NCBI GenBank assembly: GCA_020633235.1
Contig: JACKEA010000001.1
Location: 1,240,001-1,304,000 of the forward strand
DNA from: Polyangiaceae bacterium
GTDB lineage: Bacteria > Myxococcota_A > Polyangia > Polyangiales > Polyangiaceae
Length of the DNA stretch: 64,000 nucleotides
Direction of reading: 5' to 3'
Each line of letters starts with the position of its first letter. Positions within the stretch are counted from its first letter, which is position 1. Below are positions 33,969-42,845 of the stretch, in pieces. Made by a program: the position numbers and the translations under genes. The notes under the pieces are model-generated. The model saw only the letters and a list, made by a program, of their open reading frames with translations. It searched no databases and had not been told where the DNA came from.

Positions 33969-35582
33969 TCAGAGGGGCGGCCAGCACCCCGTCTGGGGGG
34001 ACGCGTTGGGGGCGGCAATATTGGCGCCCACGCACTTTTGGTACAGCGGGCTGCCCCCGGCCTGGACCTGCGGCCCGCCGTAGCACTGCATGGCAGCGCC
34101 GCCTGGCGTCTGCGGGCAGCCGCCACCGGTGCAGATGGCTTGCTGGACCAGCGGCAAACCGGTGCAGTCACAGCTGGGGGTCAGATCCACGCAGTAGCGC
34201 TCGCCGCTGAAGTCGCTCGACAGGCACAGGCCGGTCGGGCAGTCGCCGTCGTCCAAACACGGCTCGCAGCTCTTGCCGGTGCCCTTGCAGCTGCCGAAGC
34301 GATGGGCGCAGGTGGCCACGCCCAGGTCCTGGTCCCACACGTCGCAGATGCTGGCGGAGCCCCAGGGGCAGGCGTTGGGTAGGTTCGGGTCGCACTCCAC
34401 GGTGCAGATCTTGTTGCCCTTGGTGTCCTTGGCGCACACCTGACCCTGGACCGCGAGGCAGTCCGCGTCGGTCTCGCACTCGTTGCAGTACTCGCGCTTG
34501 AGGCAGATGTTGCGGAGCAGGGTCAACGGACCGCAGCTGTACTCCTTGCCGTCGCCGATCTTGGCCGCCTCTATGCATTCGGTTCCGGGCGGCGCGCATT
34601 TCTTCTTCTCTGCACCACACGCCATAGAAGTGTCCTGACACCCCAAACAGGTATTGGTATTCGTGTCGCACGTCTGTTTCGGGTTCTTGCAGGTACCGTC
34701 AGCTTCGCAGGGAAGGTTGGTGGCCACACAGTCCTTGGCGGCCGGAAGAAACCCGCACGCCGCCTCACACGTCACTCGACCTGTTCGCGTCGTAGAGCAG
34801 AAGTAACCGGTGGCACAGTCGCTGTCGGCGAGGCACTCGTCCTTCGTGCAGTAAGCGTCCACGTCGCCCGGGCCCGATCCGACGCACAAGAAGCCGTTGG
34901 GCTTGTCACAGTCGTCGCACTTGTTCGTCTTCGGATCGCAGAACTGGCTGGGGTTGTCGCACTTGCCCTCGGCGTTGCAGTCCGGCGTGTTGAGCTCGGG
35001 GCAGGCGGTGCCGAACTGCCCATCGGGGTAGGCGTCGCCCTGCACGCAATAGTTCACCGTCTGGCCGGGATCCGCAGCGCCCGGCTCGTCCGGATAGAGC
35101 TTGCCGCCCGGGGTGCAGTGGCCCACGCCCTTGCAGTCCGCGTGGGTACGGCAGCCCGCGATGGTGCAGGTTCCGTCGACGCACTTGAAGCCGCGCGCGA
35201 CGTCGCACTCCGCGCTCGTTTCACACGGCTCGAACTGGCCGATGCCGCCGTCGTGATCGGTGAAGGGCGGCTTGTAACAGAAGTATCCATCGGTTGCGGG
35301 GTTGGCGACGGTCTGCGCGATGGCGTGCACACAGTTCTTGCCCGCGGCGCAGTCGTCGTTCGTCTGACACGGCTCTGCGCAGTAGTTGTAGAGGCACGCG
35401 CTTCCGGGCACCGCGCAGTCCGCCGGGTTGCACTTCTTCTCGCAGCGTCCGTCGGGTGTCTCGTAGCCGTCGCACACCGCGTCCTTGCTGGAGCAGGCGA
35501 CGGGCACCAGGGAGCCGAGCACCAGCACCGCCGCAATGGCCGCTCGTGCAGGAGTGAGAAGGGATTTCCAGAAACTGCGCAT
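33969..35582 (-). CDS. Large Cys-rich lipoprotein (EGF/Dickkopf-like spacing)
   Basis: This is a 537-residue lipoprotein (VPVACSS). The whole mature part is Cys-rich, with repeated blocks such as CxxDxDC and CVDGTC (CETSAECDVARGFKCVDGTC, CLADSDCATGYFC, CETDADCLAVQGQVC). These recall the Cys-rich repeat proteins common in myxobacteria, probably extracellular and disulfide-bonded. The function is unknown. It is divergent from a thioredoxin-fold lipoprotein gene 207 bases away. Confidence 0.78.
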   Translation of the reverse strand: MRSFWKSLLTPARAAIAAVLVLGSLVPVACSSKDAVCDGYETPDGRCEKKCNPADCAVPGSACLYNYCAEPCQTNDDCAAGKNCVHAIAQTVANPATDGYFCYKPPFTDHDGGIGQFEPCETSAECDVARGFKCVDGTCTIAGCRTHADCKGVGHCTPGGKLYPDEPGAADPGQTVNYCVQGDAYPDGQFGTACPELNTPDCNAEGKCDNPSQFCDPKTNKCDDCDKPNGFLCVGSGPGDVDAYCTKDECLADSDCATGYFCSTTRTGRVTCEAACGFLPAAKDCVATNLPCEADGTCKNPKQTCDTNTNTCLGCQDTSMACGAEKKKCAPPGTECIEAAKIGDGKEYSCGPLTLLRNICLKREYCNECETDADCLAVQGQVCAKDTKGNKICTVECDPNLPNACPWGSASICDVWDQDLGVATCAHRFGSCKGTGKSCEPCLDDGDCPTGLCLSSDFSGERYCVDLTPSCDCTGLPLVQQAICTGGGCPQTPGGAAMQCYGGPQVQAGGSPLYQKCVGANIAAPNASPQTGCWPPL

Positions 35583-35723
35583 GACCTAGACCTCGAACGG
35601 GAGGGCCCGCGGGCCCCGGATCCCCGGTGGATTCAGAAGAAGCATGACCGACCAGCCGCGCTCGGGCCGGCGGGAGGCCCATAACCGGGCCGAGACCGCG
35701 AGAAAAGGGGGCACGGCGCCGAC

Positions 35724-35751
35724 TTGACGGGGGCACCCTGCCGGCTAAGCT
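35724..35751 (+). promoter_or_regulatory. Likely promoter of the thioredoxin-like lipoprotein gene
   Basis: TTGACG, 16 bases, then TAAGCT. The predicted leader to ATG 35790 is about 30 bases and AGGGGA precedes the start. Confidence 0.45.
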
Positions 35752-35789
35752 CTCGAAGGCGCTCTAGCACAGCCAGGGGAAGTGTACCC

Positions 35790-36692
35790 ATGCGAAACAT
35801 CGTTGCTCTATCCGTGTCCGCCCTCGTCTCCGTGTTCGCCCTCGGAGCCTGCTCGTCGGACGCGGGCTCCAAAGACCAAGTTGCCTTCGATCATGGGGAC
35901 AACACCGGCGGCAACGCCGTGTCCGCGCCGAGCTTCGAAGCCAAGCCGTATCCCGCTGCTCCCTATGGGACGCAGATCGGTTCGGTAGTCGCACCCTTGG
36001 AGTGGCTGGGTTGGAACGATGGCGCACTTTCAGCCTACGACGTGAATTCCTTCGAAAACATCGGGATGGCTGACTTCCACGATCCCACTGGGGAGAAGGG
36101 CGTCCAGCTCCTTTTTGTGAACGCGTCGGCTGTCTGGTGCACGGTGTGTCGCGCGGAGTACAAGTACCTCAAGGATGCAAAGATCTACGAGAAGTACAGC
36201 GGCGGAATGAAGCGCTGCGATCCCAATGGCGATGTGGACAAGGAGTGCGGCGGGAACACCTGTCATGCCAACGTCTTCGAGGAAGACGGCCAGGGTCCGA
36301 CCGGCGGATGTGCGTACCTGGGCCAGCGATGCATTGCCACGGCGCCAGATTGCGGTGGTCTCAAGTGCGTGGACGGCATCCATCCAGACGATGAGACCGG
36401 TCGTCATGGAGTGTGTACAGGTATGCAGTTCGTTGGTGCCATCTTCGAGGATGGTGCCAGCCCGCCCAATCCCGCCAAGCCCGACAACTTGGTGTGGTGG
36501 GGGACGAACTACAACGTGAAGTTCCCCCTGGTGCTGGATCCCGGCTTCAAGACGGGCGCCTTCTTCACCGCGGACGCGACGCCGATGAACTTGCTGGTTG
36601 ATGCGAAGACCATGCAGATCGTCGGAAAGGTTCTCGGCGGCGACACTACAGCGCTATTCGCGCAGGCCGACAAGCTCCTCGCCGGCGGCTGA
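35790..36692 (+). CDS. Thioredoxin-fold lipoprotein (CxxC)
   Basis: This is a 300-residue lipoprotein (signal ending LGACSS). The core has DFHDPTGEKGVQLLFVNASAVWCTVCRAEYKYL, a thioredoxin fold with a CTVC active site, and the cis-Pro region ATPMNLLVD. A Cys-rich insertion (RCDPNGDVDKECGGNTC ... CAYLGQRC ... DCGGLKC) sits between. It resembles the lipoprotein encoded at 49817-50485 closely. It probably acts in thiol-disulfide exchange in the envelope. The frame is open to 35724, but the signal sequence sets the start at 35790. A terminator follows. Confidence 0.83.
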   Translation: MRNIVALSVSALVSVFALGACSSDAGSKDQVAFDHGDNTGGNAVSAPSFEAKPYPAAPYGTQIGSVVAPLEWLGWNDGALSAYDVNSFENIGMADFHDPTGEKGVQLLFVNASAVWCTVCRAEYKYLKDAKIYEKYSGGMKRCDPNGDVDKECGGNTCHANVFEEDGQGPTGGCAYLGQRCIATAPDCGGLKCVDGIHPDDETGRHGVCTGMQFVGAIFEDGASPPNPAKPDNLVWWGTNYNVKFPLVLDPGFKTGAFFTADATPMNLLVDAKTMQIVGKVLGGDTTALFAQADKLLAGG

Positions 36693-36709
36693 GAGCCCGG
36701 TATCTTGCA

Positions 36710-36755
36710 GTGACGCCGCGGGCTCGTAACCGAGTCGGCGGCGTCACCGTTTTTG
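36710..36755 (+). terminator. Rho-independent terminator
   Basis: GTGACGCCGC (36710-36719) pairs with GCGGCGTCAC (36738-36747), followed by CGTTTTTG. It ends the preceding lipoprotein transcript and lies just before the TlpA-like gene. Confidence 0.8.
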
Positions 36756-36759
36756 TGGC

Positions 36760-37350
36760 ATGTCACAGGCCATGAAGACCCTCCCCGTCCTCGTCCTCCC
36801 CCTCGCCCTATTCGCTTCCGCCTGCGGTGGCCCAGCGGCTTCCGGCGGCGGTCCCACCACCGGTGGCACCGAACCGGAGACGGCTTCGACCGACGGCGCC
36901 GCGAGCGAGCCGAAGGGCGCGCGCCCGCCGGACTTCGAGCTCCCCACGCTCACGGGGGACACCGTTCGCTTGAGCGATCACCTGGGCAAGGACGTGGTGC
37001 TGCTCGACTTCTGGGCGACGTTCTGTGACCCGTGCCTCACCGCCATGCCGCACCTGGACGAGGTGTACAAGAAGCACAAGGACGAAGGCTTCGTCGTGCT
37101 GGGCATCTCGATCGACGGGCCCGACTCCATTGCCGAGGTGAAGACCACCGTCGCCAAGCTCGGCGTTTCCTTCCCGATCTTGCTCGACCAGGAAACGAGC
37201 GTGGTCGCGCTCTACAACCCCAAGACCAGCGCGCCCTACTCCGTGCTCATCGGCCGCGACGGCTCGATCATCACGAAGAAGGAAGGCTACACCACGGGCG
37301 ACTCCGGGGCCGTCGAGCGGGACGTCGAAGCGGCGCTGGCAAAGAAGTAG
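36760..37350 (+). CDS. TlpA-like thioredoxin lipoprotein
   Basis: This is a 196-residue lipoprotein: the signal ends FASACGG, followed by a Gly/Thr-rich linker. The AhpC/TSA-type thioredoxin domain has DFWATFCDPCLTAMPHL (CDPC active site) and SAPYSVLIGRDGSI with the cis-Pro. These proteins reduce disulfides or act as thiol peroxidases in the envelope. MSQ at 36760 or MKTLPV at 36772 may be the true start. The stop converges with the MYXO-CTERM protein gene. Confidence 0.86.
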   Translation: MSQAMKTLPVLVLPLALFASACGGPAASGGGPTTGGTEPETASTDGAASEPKGARPPDFELPTLTGDTVRLSDHLGKDVVLLDFWATFCDPCLTAMPHLDEVYKKHKDEGFVVLGISIDGPDSIAEVKTTVAKLGVSFPILLDQETSVVALYNPKTSAPYSVLIGRDGSIITKKEGYTTGDSGAVERDVEAALAKK

Positions 37351-37359
37351 CCGCGCCCT

Positions 37360-38721
37360 CTACATTTTCATGTCGCCGCGCCGCGGAACCTCGCGGCCCG
37401 CGGCACGGCGCCGTAGCGTCAGTCCGAGCAGCGCGAGCACGCCGGCACTCCACGGAAACGGCGGCGACGTCGGGGCCGGCGACGGCACGCGGCAGCCGCA
37501 GCTGCCGCTGTCGTCGCCGTTGGGCGTCGCGGCGGGCACGCCGGCTCCACCATCGTTCGCTTGGCCGCCGGAGCCCGCGCCGCCAGCGCTCCCGCCGCCC
37601 GCGCCGCCCGCGCTCCCGCCGCCTGCGCCGGCTCCGCCTCCCGTCCCGGCCGTACCCGCACTCAAGGTGATTGGATAGCCGCTTCCGTTCGCGCTGCCCG
37701 CGGCGTCGACCACATAGACGTAGGCCGTCTGCCCCTCGCTCAGCGCGCCTTGATTGAGCGTGACGGTGATGGACGAGGGCGTCCAGGCCGTCGGGGGTTG
37801 GATCTCGCAATCCGTGCGCGATTCCCACGTGGCTCCATCACACAGCTCCACGCGCGCCCAGGTGTCGTCCATGTAGATGTCGTCCCAGGTGGTGTCGACC
37901 TGGTGCCCGGCGCCTTCGTTCACCAGCAAGTATCCGAAGTGAGGCGTCGAGAGGGTCACGCCGTCGCTGCCCATCGTCGTTCCGGACTTGGTGACGGAAA
38001 CCACGCTCTCGCCGGGGTGGTAGGCGGAGAATCTCGCCATGCCGTCGCTCGCGCTGGCGCTGGTGGAGTCTTTCCACTCGACCTCGAAGCGCAGCCACTC
38101 TCCGGCTCGCGCCCAGTCGTTCCATGAGCTCGGCCACGCGCCGCCGGTGTACTGGAACTCGAAGTAGTTGCCGTTGTTGCCGACGTCTCCGCCTTCGGTC
38201 CACCACGATTGCAGCGCCAGCACCGGCCAGTCGGCGTGCTCCGGGCCGGACAGCACGTGGATGAGCTTGGCCTGCCAGTCCCCGGACGTGCTCAACTTGG
38301 GAAACTCGATGTACAGGTAGCCCGTCAGGTACTTCCGTCCGGCGTTGGGCCACGCCTTCAAGTGATAGAAGTTCCCGTTCGGCGTGGTCGACGGCCACGT
38401 GTAGGTCATCTTGTCGGTCACGCTCCGCTTCGAGAACGGGTGGCGGAGGTGCTCGTCGCTGAACTTGATGTCGCCGTTGCCGTGGTTTTCCCAATAGCCG
38501 GTGGTCGAGACGTCGTTGCCGAGCGCCCCGTCCTCGAAGTCGTCCCACTTCAACGGTTCGGCGGTGGTCTTGGTGCCGAAGCCATCCCCCGTGATGGTCA
38601 CGGACGAACCATGCTGCGCGGCGCCGGAAACGGTCGAGATGCTCGGAGCCGCCAGCGAGCTGCTCGCCAACGTGCACGCCGCCGCCACGACGCGCGGGAC
38701 TGGACGCAAACGGAAGGGCAT
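37360..38721 (-). CDS. IPT/TIG and lectin-like MYXO-CTERM protein
   Basis: This is a 453-residue secreted protein. After a signal peptide comes an IPT/TIG-like domain (ISTVSGAAQHGSSVTITGDGFG), a beta-rich concanavalin-like region (about 60-330), a TIG-like segment (ITVTLNQGALSEGQTAYVYVVD), a long Gly/Ala linker, and a MYXO-CTERM tail (CGCRVPSPAPTSPPFPWSAG, hydrophobic, LRRRA). The last residues (REVPRRGDMKM) are encoded by a half copy of the dispersed repeat. It is a likely surface carbohydrate-binding protein with relatives at 39484, 44397, 45946 and 47032. Confidence 0.82.
   Translation of the reverse strand: MPFRLRPVPRVVAAACTLASSSLAAPSISTVSGAAQHGSSVTITGDGFGTKTTAEPLKWDDFEDGALGNDVSTTGYWENHGNGDIKFSDEHLRHPFSKRSVTDKMTYTWPSTTPNGNFYHLKAWPNAGRKYLTGYLYIEFPKLSTSGDWQAKLIHVLSGPEHADWPVLALQSWWTEGGDVGNNGNYFEFQYTGGAWPSSWNDWARAGEWLRFEVEWKDSTSASASDGMARFSAYHPGESVVSVTKSGTTMGSDGVTLSTPHFGYLLVNEGAGHQVDTTWDDIYMDDTWARVELCDGATWESRTDCEIQPPTAWTPSSITVTLNQGALSEGQTAYVYVVDAAGSANGSGYPITLSAGTAGTGGGAGAGGGSAGGAGGGSAGGAGSGGQANDGGAGVPAATPNGDDSGSCGCRVPSPAPTSPPFPWSAGVLALLGLTLRRRAAGREVPRRGDMKM
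37371..37395. repeat. Dispersed element, left half, copy 7 (inside a coding end)
   Basis: TGTCGCCGCGCCGCGGAACC matches the left arm. It lies inside the 3' end of the MYXO-CTERM gene on the minus strand and forms its last codons. Confidence 0.5.
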
Positions 38722-38813
38722 GCCCCACGCTTAGCAACCGCCGTGCCCGACGTCCGTTCGGTCCTTGGCCGGCTGCAACTCGAAGGACTGAAAGCCCGGG
38801 GACTCCCGGTGTC

Positions 38814-38853
38814 CGATCGAGTGGATCGCCCACCCGATCACCGCGATCGGGTG
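38814..38853. promoter_or_regulatory. Two CGATC-N5-GATCG dyads between divergent exoprotein genes
   Basis: Site 1 is CGATC-GAGTG-GATCG (38814-38828). Site 2 is CACCCGATC-ACCGC-GATCGGGTG (38831-38853), with perfect 9-base arms. A further CCGATCGG lies at 38911-38918. They sit 93-132 bases upstream of the MYXO-CTERM gene and 126-165 bases upstream of the FN3 lipoprotein gene. Confidence 0.5.
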
Positions 38854-38978
38854 CGAGCGCGTCCCCGCAATCGCGCTTCTCTCGGCCCTTCGACGCCGCT
38901 CTCGATCGAACCGATCGGGGTCACATCGAAGAATCCACGAAGATGCGGCCGGCACATGGATTGCTTTTCCGCTGCCCC

Positions 38979-39470
38979 ATGCGAACGAGCATCGTGGTGT
39001 GTTGTGTGTTTCTCGCTACCGCATGCGGTAGCTCATCGGACGACAACAATCCCGCCGGCGGCGGCGGGACGAGCGCCGGTGGATCATCGGGGGCCAGCAC
39101 CGGTGGCACGTCGGGAGCCGCCACGGGCGGCAATGCCGGCACGGCTGGGACGTCGGGAGCCGGCAGCGGCGGCGCGTCGGGAGCCGGCAGCGGCGGCGCG
39201 GCGGGAGCGGCCGGCAACTCCGCGTTCTTGAGCTGGGACGCCGCCCCGGCCGACGCGAGTCACGGCGCTCCCACCGGCTATCGCATCTACCACGCAGACT
39301 CTCCGAGTGGTGCGTACAGCGTGCTCGCCGAAGTGGGCAACGTCACGAGCTTTACCGCCAAGGATCTCTCCTCCGGCACGCATTGCTTCAGCGTCAAGGC
39401 ATTCAACCCCGCCGGCGAAAGCGCCACGGCCGGCTGCGGCAACGGCGATTGCTGCAAGACCATTCCCTGA
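38979..39470 (+). CDS. Gly-rich lipoprotein with fibronectin type III domain
   Basis: This is a 163-residue lipoprotein: the signal ends ATACGS, followed by a Gly/Ser/Thr/Ala linker (about residues 25-75). An FN3-like domain follows (FLSWDAAPADASHGAPTGYRIYHADSPSGAYSVL ... SSGTHCFSVKAFNPAGES) with a Cys-rich end. It probably displays a binding domain at the surface. ATG 38979 gives the signal peptide; the frame is open to 38943. The next secreted protein starts 13 bases after its stop, so the two form an operon. Confidence 0.8.
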   Translation: MRTSIVVCCVFLATACGSSSDDNNPAGGGGTSAGGSSGASTGGTSGAATGGNAGTAGTSGAGSGGASGAGSGGAAGAAGNSAFLSWDAAPADASHGAPTGYRIYHADSPSGAYSVLAEVGNVTSFTAKDLSSGTHCFSVKAFNPAGESATAGCGNGDCCKTIP

Positions 39471-39483
39471 ATCGGAGCGACAG

Positions 39484-40569
39484 ATGAAACGAACACCCCT
39501 CGCATTCCTGCCGCTCGCCCTGGTCGGGCTGCTCACGACCCCGGCGTCGGCCAAGCCCACCATCACCTCTGCCAACGGCACGTTCAGCGACGGATCCACG
39601 GTCGTCGTGGGCGGCTCGGAGTTCGGCAGCAACGCCTTGAAGTTCGAATGGACCGGCGACCTGATCGAGTCGACGGCCAGCGGCCAGGTGCCCCAGAAGG
39701 CAGGCTGGACGTTCTCCAGCTCTTGGGCGGACAACGTCGCGGCGACCGATCAAGCTCACAGCGGCAAGAAGAGCGTGAAGAACGAGCTGGACGACAGCAG
39801 CAAGTACGCGGCGCCCATTCGCTTCGACTCCGGTGCGGACATTCCGGAGCACACCTGGATCTTCGTGAGCTGGTGGGTCCGCCGAACGCATGCCGGCAAC
39901 GGCCAGTGGAAGATGTTTCGCATCAACTGGCAGAGCGACATCCAGGACGACTACCCGCAGATCGTGATGTTCAACTGGTACAACAGCAATCAGCACTTCA
40001 TCCGCCCGGGACCGGGAACGGAGGGCAACGCCACCGCGGACTGGAGCCCGCCGTTTCCGAGCAAGGACGACCGCTGGTACCGCATGGACTACACGGTGCA
40101 CACCTCCGCCTTGGCGACGTCCGACGGCTCCTACACGACGACGCTGTTCGACCCAGACGGAGGCAGCAAGCTCCAGGAGAAGGCGGTTGACAGCGCCATG
40201 TCCTACTTCTCGGGCAGTCGGCGCTACCGCTGGTTCTTGTGGCAGAACTACATCGGCAACGGGGAGACGTCGCAAACCACCTGGACCGACGACCTCTTCG
40301 TTCAGGTGGGGACGCGGGCTCGCGTGGAGATTGGCGATGCGAGCAAGTGGTCCGCCTGTACGTCGCGCGAGATCCAGATCCCGAGCGCCTGGAGTGGCTC
40401 GACCATCACCATCTCCGTCAATCAAGGCGCGTTCGGTTCCTCGGACACGGCGTATCTCTATGTCGTGGCCGACGACGGCAGCGTGAACGAGGACGGTTTT
40501 CCCATCACCTTCGGCGGCGGGACGCCGATTCAGCCTCCCAACGCGCCGAGCAATCTGATCGTGAACTGA
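39484..40569 (+). CDS. Secreted TIG/lectin-like protein
   Basis: This is a 361-residue secreted protein with a clear signal peptide (MKRTPLAFLPLALVGLLTTP, ending ASA). A TIG-like start (ITSANGTFSDGSTVVVGGSEFG), a beta-rich central domain (TWIFVSWWVRRTH, WKMFRINW, WYRMDYTVH, RYRWFLWQNYIGNG) and a second TIG-like segment (ITISVNQGAFGSSDTAYLYVV) match the layout of the proteins at 37360 and 44397. It has no MYXO-CTERM tail, so it may be released. The stop is three bases from the converging regulator. Confidence 0.8.
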   Translation: MKRTPLAFLPLALVGLLTTPASAKPTITSANGTFSDGSTVVVGGSEFGSNALKFEWTGDLIESTASGQVPQKAGWTFSSSWADNVAATDQAHSGKKSVKNELDDSSKYAAPIRFDSGADIPEHTWIFVSWWVRRTHAGNGQWKMFRINWQSDIQDDYPQIVMFNWYNSNQHFIRPGPGTEGNATADWSPPFPSKDDRWYRMDYTVHTSALATSDGSYTTTLFDPDGGSKLQEKAVDSAMSYFSGSRRYRWFLWQNYIGNGETSQTTWTDDLFVQVGTRARVEIGDASKWSACTSREIQIPSAWSGSTITISVNQGAFGSSDTAYLYVVADDGSVNEDGFPITFGGGTPIQPPNAPSNLIVN

Positions 40570-40572
40570 CCG

Positions 40573-41916
40573 CTACGCCTTCTTCTGGCGGGCGCGGATG
40601 ACCTCGAAGTAGCGTCGGGCGATGCCCGACGCAGCGGCCGCCTTGCCGACGTGGCCGTCGTGCTTGTCGAGGACGTGAGCTACGTAGCGACGCTCGAGCT
40701 CGGCGACCACGCGGCGCCGGGCTTCCGGCAATGGCAGCCCGAGGACGGCCGCGATCGGATCGCGACCGTCCGCAATGCCGTCGCCCGCCGCCGCCGCGCT
40801 GAAATCTTCGCCGTCGCCCAGGGCAACGTGCCGAGCGATCAGGTTCGACAGCTCGCGCACGTTCCCAGGCCAGTGGTAACCCTCGTGGCGCACCAAGAGC
40901 CGCTCCGGAAAGGGGGCGTCGGGTCTGTCGTGCTGCCGCCAGAAGTGTCGGGCCAAGAGCTCGACGTCGCCGCGCCGGCGGCGCAGCGGGGGCAGCTCGA
41001 TGCGGCCGACGGCGAGGCGAAAGAACAGGTCCTCGCGAAACTCGCCGTCTTGTACCGCGCGGTCCAGGTCCCGACGCGTGGCGGCGATGATGCGGGTGTT
41101 CACCTTGCGCCAAGTGCTACCGCCGACCCGCTGCACCTCGGAGCGCTCGACGGCGCGCAAGAGCTTCGACTGCAGTGGAAGCTCGAGGTCGCCGATCTCG
41201 TCGATCAGCAGGGTGCCGCCGTCGGCCAGCTCGAACACGCCGGCGCGCGCGTTGGTCGCGCCCGTGAACGCTCCTCGCTCGTGACCGAACAGCGCCGAGT
41301 CCATCAAGCTGGCCGGAACCGCCGTGCAGTCGAACACGACGAAGGGCGCTGCCGCCCGCGGCCCGAGCTCGTGCAGCGCTTCGGCCAAGAGCTCCTTGCC
41401 GGTGCCGGTTTCGCCCTCGATCACGACCGGGATGGCAGACGCCGCGAGCTTCTCGCACAAGGGGTACAGCCGCCGCATCTCCGGGCTGGCGCCCACGACG
41501 CGGCCGAAGGCGGTGGCGTCGGAGTCGGGGTCCGCCGGGGTGACCGCGGCGCTCACCCGATCCACGCGCAGGGTGGTGGCGCCCAAGCGCAGGTACTCTC
41601 CGCCGGCCAACACGGCATCTTGGATCACGATCCCGCCCGCCACGGTTCCGTTGGTGGAGCCGAGGTCTCTCACCGAGAGGCCGGCCGCGGACAGCTCGAG
41701 TGCGGCATGACGCCGGGAGATCTGCGGGTCCGTCAGCCGAACGGCGCAGCTCGGGCTCGTGCCGCACAGCACGTGAGCGCCGTCCTCGCCGAGCGTCCAG
41801 GTCTTGCCCGCGTCGGGGCCATCCACGACGGAGATCTCGAAGGCCGTCGTCAAGGGCTCGACCGCAACGCGAGGGCGGACGCGCGTTCCCTCGTCTTCGT
41901 CAGGCACCCGACTCAT
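40573..41916 (-). CDS. FHA-domain sigma-54 transcription activator
   Basis: This is a 447-residue regulator. An N-terminal FHA domain (about 45-110, with CGTSPSCAVRL, ISRRHA and LGSTNGT) reads phospho-Thr. The AAA+ domain has Walker A GETGTGKE, the sigma-54 contact loop GAFTGA, Walker B LLIDEIGD and the sensor region RRDL. A Fis-type helix-turn-helix follows (GKAAAASGIARRYFEVIRA). It activates sigma-54 promoters in response to kinase signals, perhaps from the kinase at 42846. No receiver domain is present. It lies within the exoprotein cluster. Confidence 0.93.
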   Translation of the reverse strand: MSRVPDEDEGTRVRPRVAVEPLTTAFEISVVDGPDAGKTWTLGEDGAHVLCGTSPSCAVRLTDPQISRRHAALELSAAGLSVRDLGSTNGTVAGGIVIQDAVLAGGEYLRLGATTLRVDRVSAAVTPADPDSDATAFGRVVGASPEMRRLYPLCEKLAASAIPVVIEGETGTGKELLAEALHELGPRAAAPFVVFDCTAVPASLMDSALFGHERGAFTGATNARAGVFELADGGTLLIDEIGDLELPLQSKLLRAVERSEVQRVGGSTWRKVNTRIIAATRRDLDRAVQDGEFREDLFFRLAVGRIELPPLRRRRGDVELLARHFWRQHDRPDAPFPERLLVRHEGYHWPGNVRELSNLIARHVALGDGEDFSAAAAGDGIADGRDPIAAVLGLPLPEARRRVVAELERRYVAHVLDKHDGHVGKAAAASGIARRYFEVIRARQKKA

Positions 41917-41964
41917 CTCCGTGAGGGTAGAGCGTACTGCATCCGGATGGAACCAGTGCCTCGG

Positions 41965-42768
41965 TCAGAACACGATCGCCGTAGTCGGCGCTCGCGCGTG
42001 GCGCTCGTCGCCGCCCGAGTCGAGGGCGAGGAACGTGGCGACGCCCAACGCGATGATGCCGGTGCCGAGCAAGACGTCTGCGACGCGGATCTTGGTGCGT
42101 GCGCGATCCACGTCCGACTCCTGGCAGCCCGGCGCGCAGCTGTCCCGCAAGTGGGAAACGTCGCTCTTGCCGTCGAAGAAGAAATAGCCGCCGGCCCCGA
42201 TGGCCACGACGCCCACCCCGCCGACGACGGCGGCCATCACGGGAAAGTTGGACCGCGCCGGCTCCGGAGGTGTAGAGGCAAGACGCTTCGTGAGCGGCTT
42301 CATCTCCACGCGCAGGAGGCGCCCTTGCTCGCTCTCTCGCACCATGAAGCTCCGCTTGCTGGCTGCGAAGCCGGGCGCTTCGAAGCGGAACGTGTGCATG
42401 CCCGGATCGAGCGGCACGCTGCGGCCGTCGAGGCGCGAGAGGAGCGGCGTGCCGTCGAGCGTGACCCGGACGTTGGCCAAGTCTCGGCCGTTCGCGTCTC
42501 GCACCGCGAGGACCACCGTGGGGATCCTCGACTCGATGTCAGCGAGCCACGGAACGCACTGCTGCTTCACGATGTCCGGGCAGGTTTGCGCCGCGCAGTG
42601 AACGAACTGCTCTTTCGCCTCCAACAGCTTTCCGTCGCGGCGCGCTTTCTGTCCGCTGGTGTGCGCCGTCAGGCAGGCCTCCACGTTCGCGTCATCGGCG
42701 CGCGCCGGAGGGCACGCCAAGCACAGGAATGCTGCGGCGAGCAGCGCGATACGAAAGCGGCGCACCAT
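41965..42768 (-). CDS. PEGA-domain envelope protein
   Basis: This is a 267-residue protein. A signal peptide (MVRRFRIALLAAAFLCLACPPARA) precedes a Cys-containing helical region (VEACLTAHTSGQKARRDGKLLEAKEQFVHCAAQTCP), a PEGA-like domain (VVLAVRDANGRDLANVRVTLDG), and two transmembrane helices (VMAAVVGGVGVVAIGAGGYFFF and VLLGTGIIALGVATFLAL). PEGA domains are linked to cell-wall or surface-layer binding. ATG 42768 gives the best signal peptide; 42783 is possible. Confidence 0.75.
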   Translation of the reverse strand: MVRRFRIALLAAAFLCLACPPARADDANVEACLTAHTSGQKARRDGKLLEAKEQFVHCAAQTCPDIVKQQCVPWLADIESRIPTVVLAVRDANGRDLANVRVTLDGTPLLSRLDGRSVPLDPGMHTFRFEAPGFAASKRSFMVRESEQGRLLRVEMKPLTKRLASTPPEPARSNFPVMAAVVGGVGVVAIGAGGYFFFDGKSDVSHLRDSCAPGCQESDVDRARTKIRVADVLLGTGIIALGVATFLALDSGGDERHARAPTTAIVF

Positions 42769-42845
42769 GCCGATGGATAGCATGCACTCGCGTGCTCCCG
42801 TTTTGAAGATCGCCGGCGGGACCGCGTGATAGTCGGGCAACCGGG

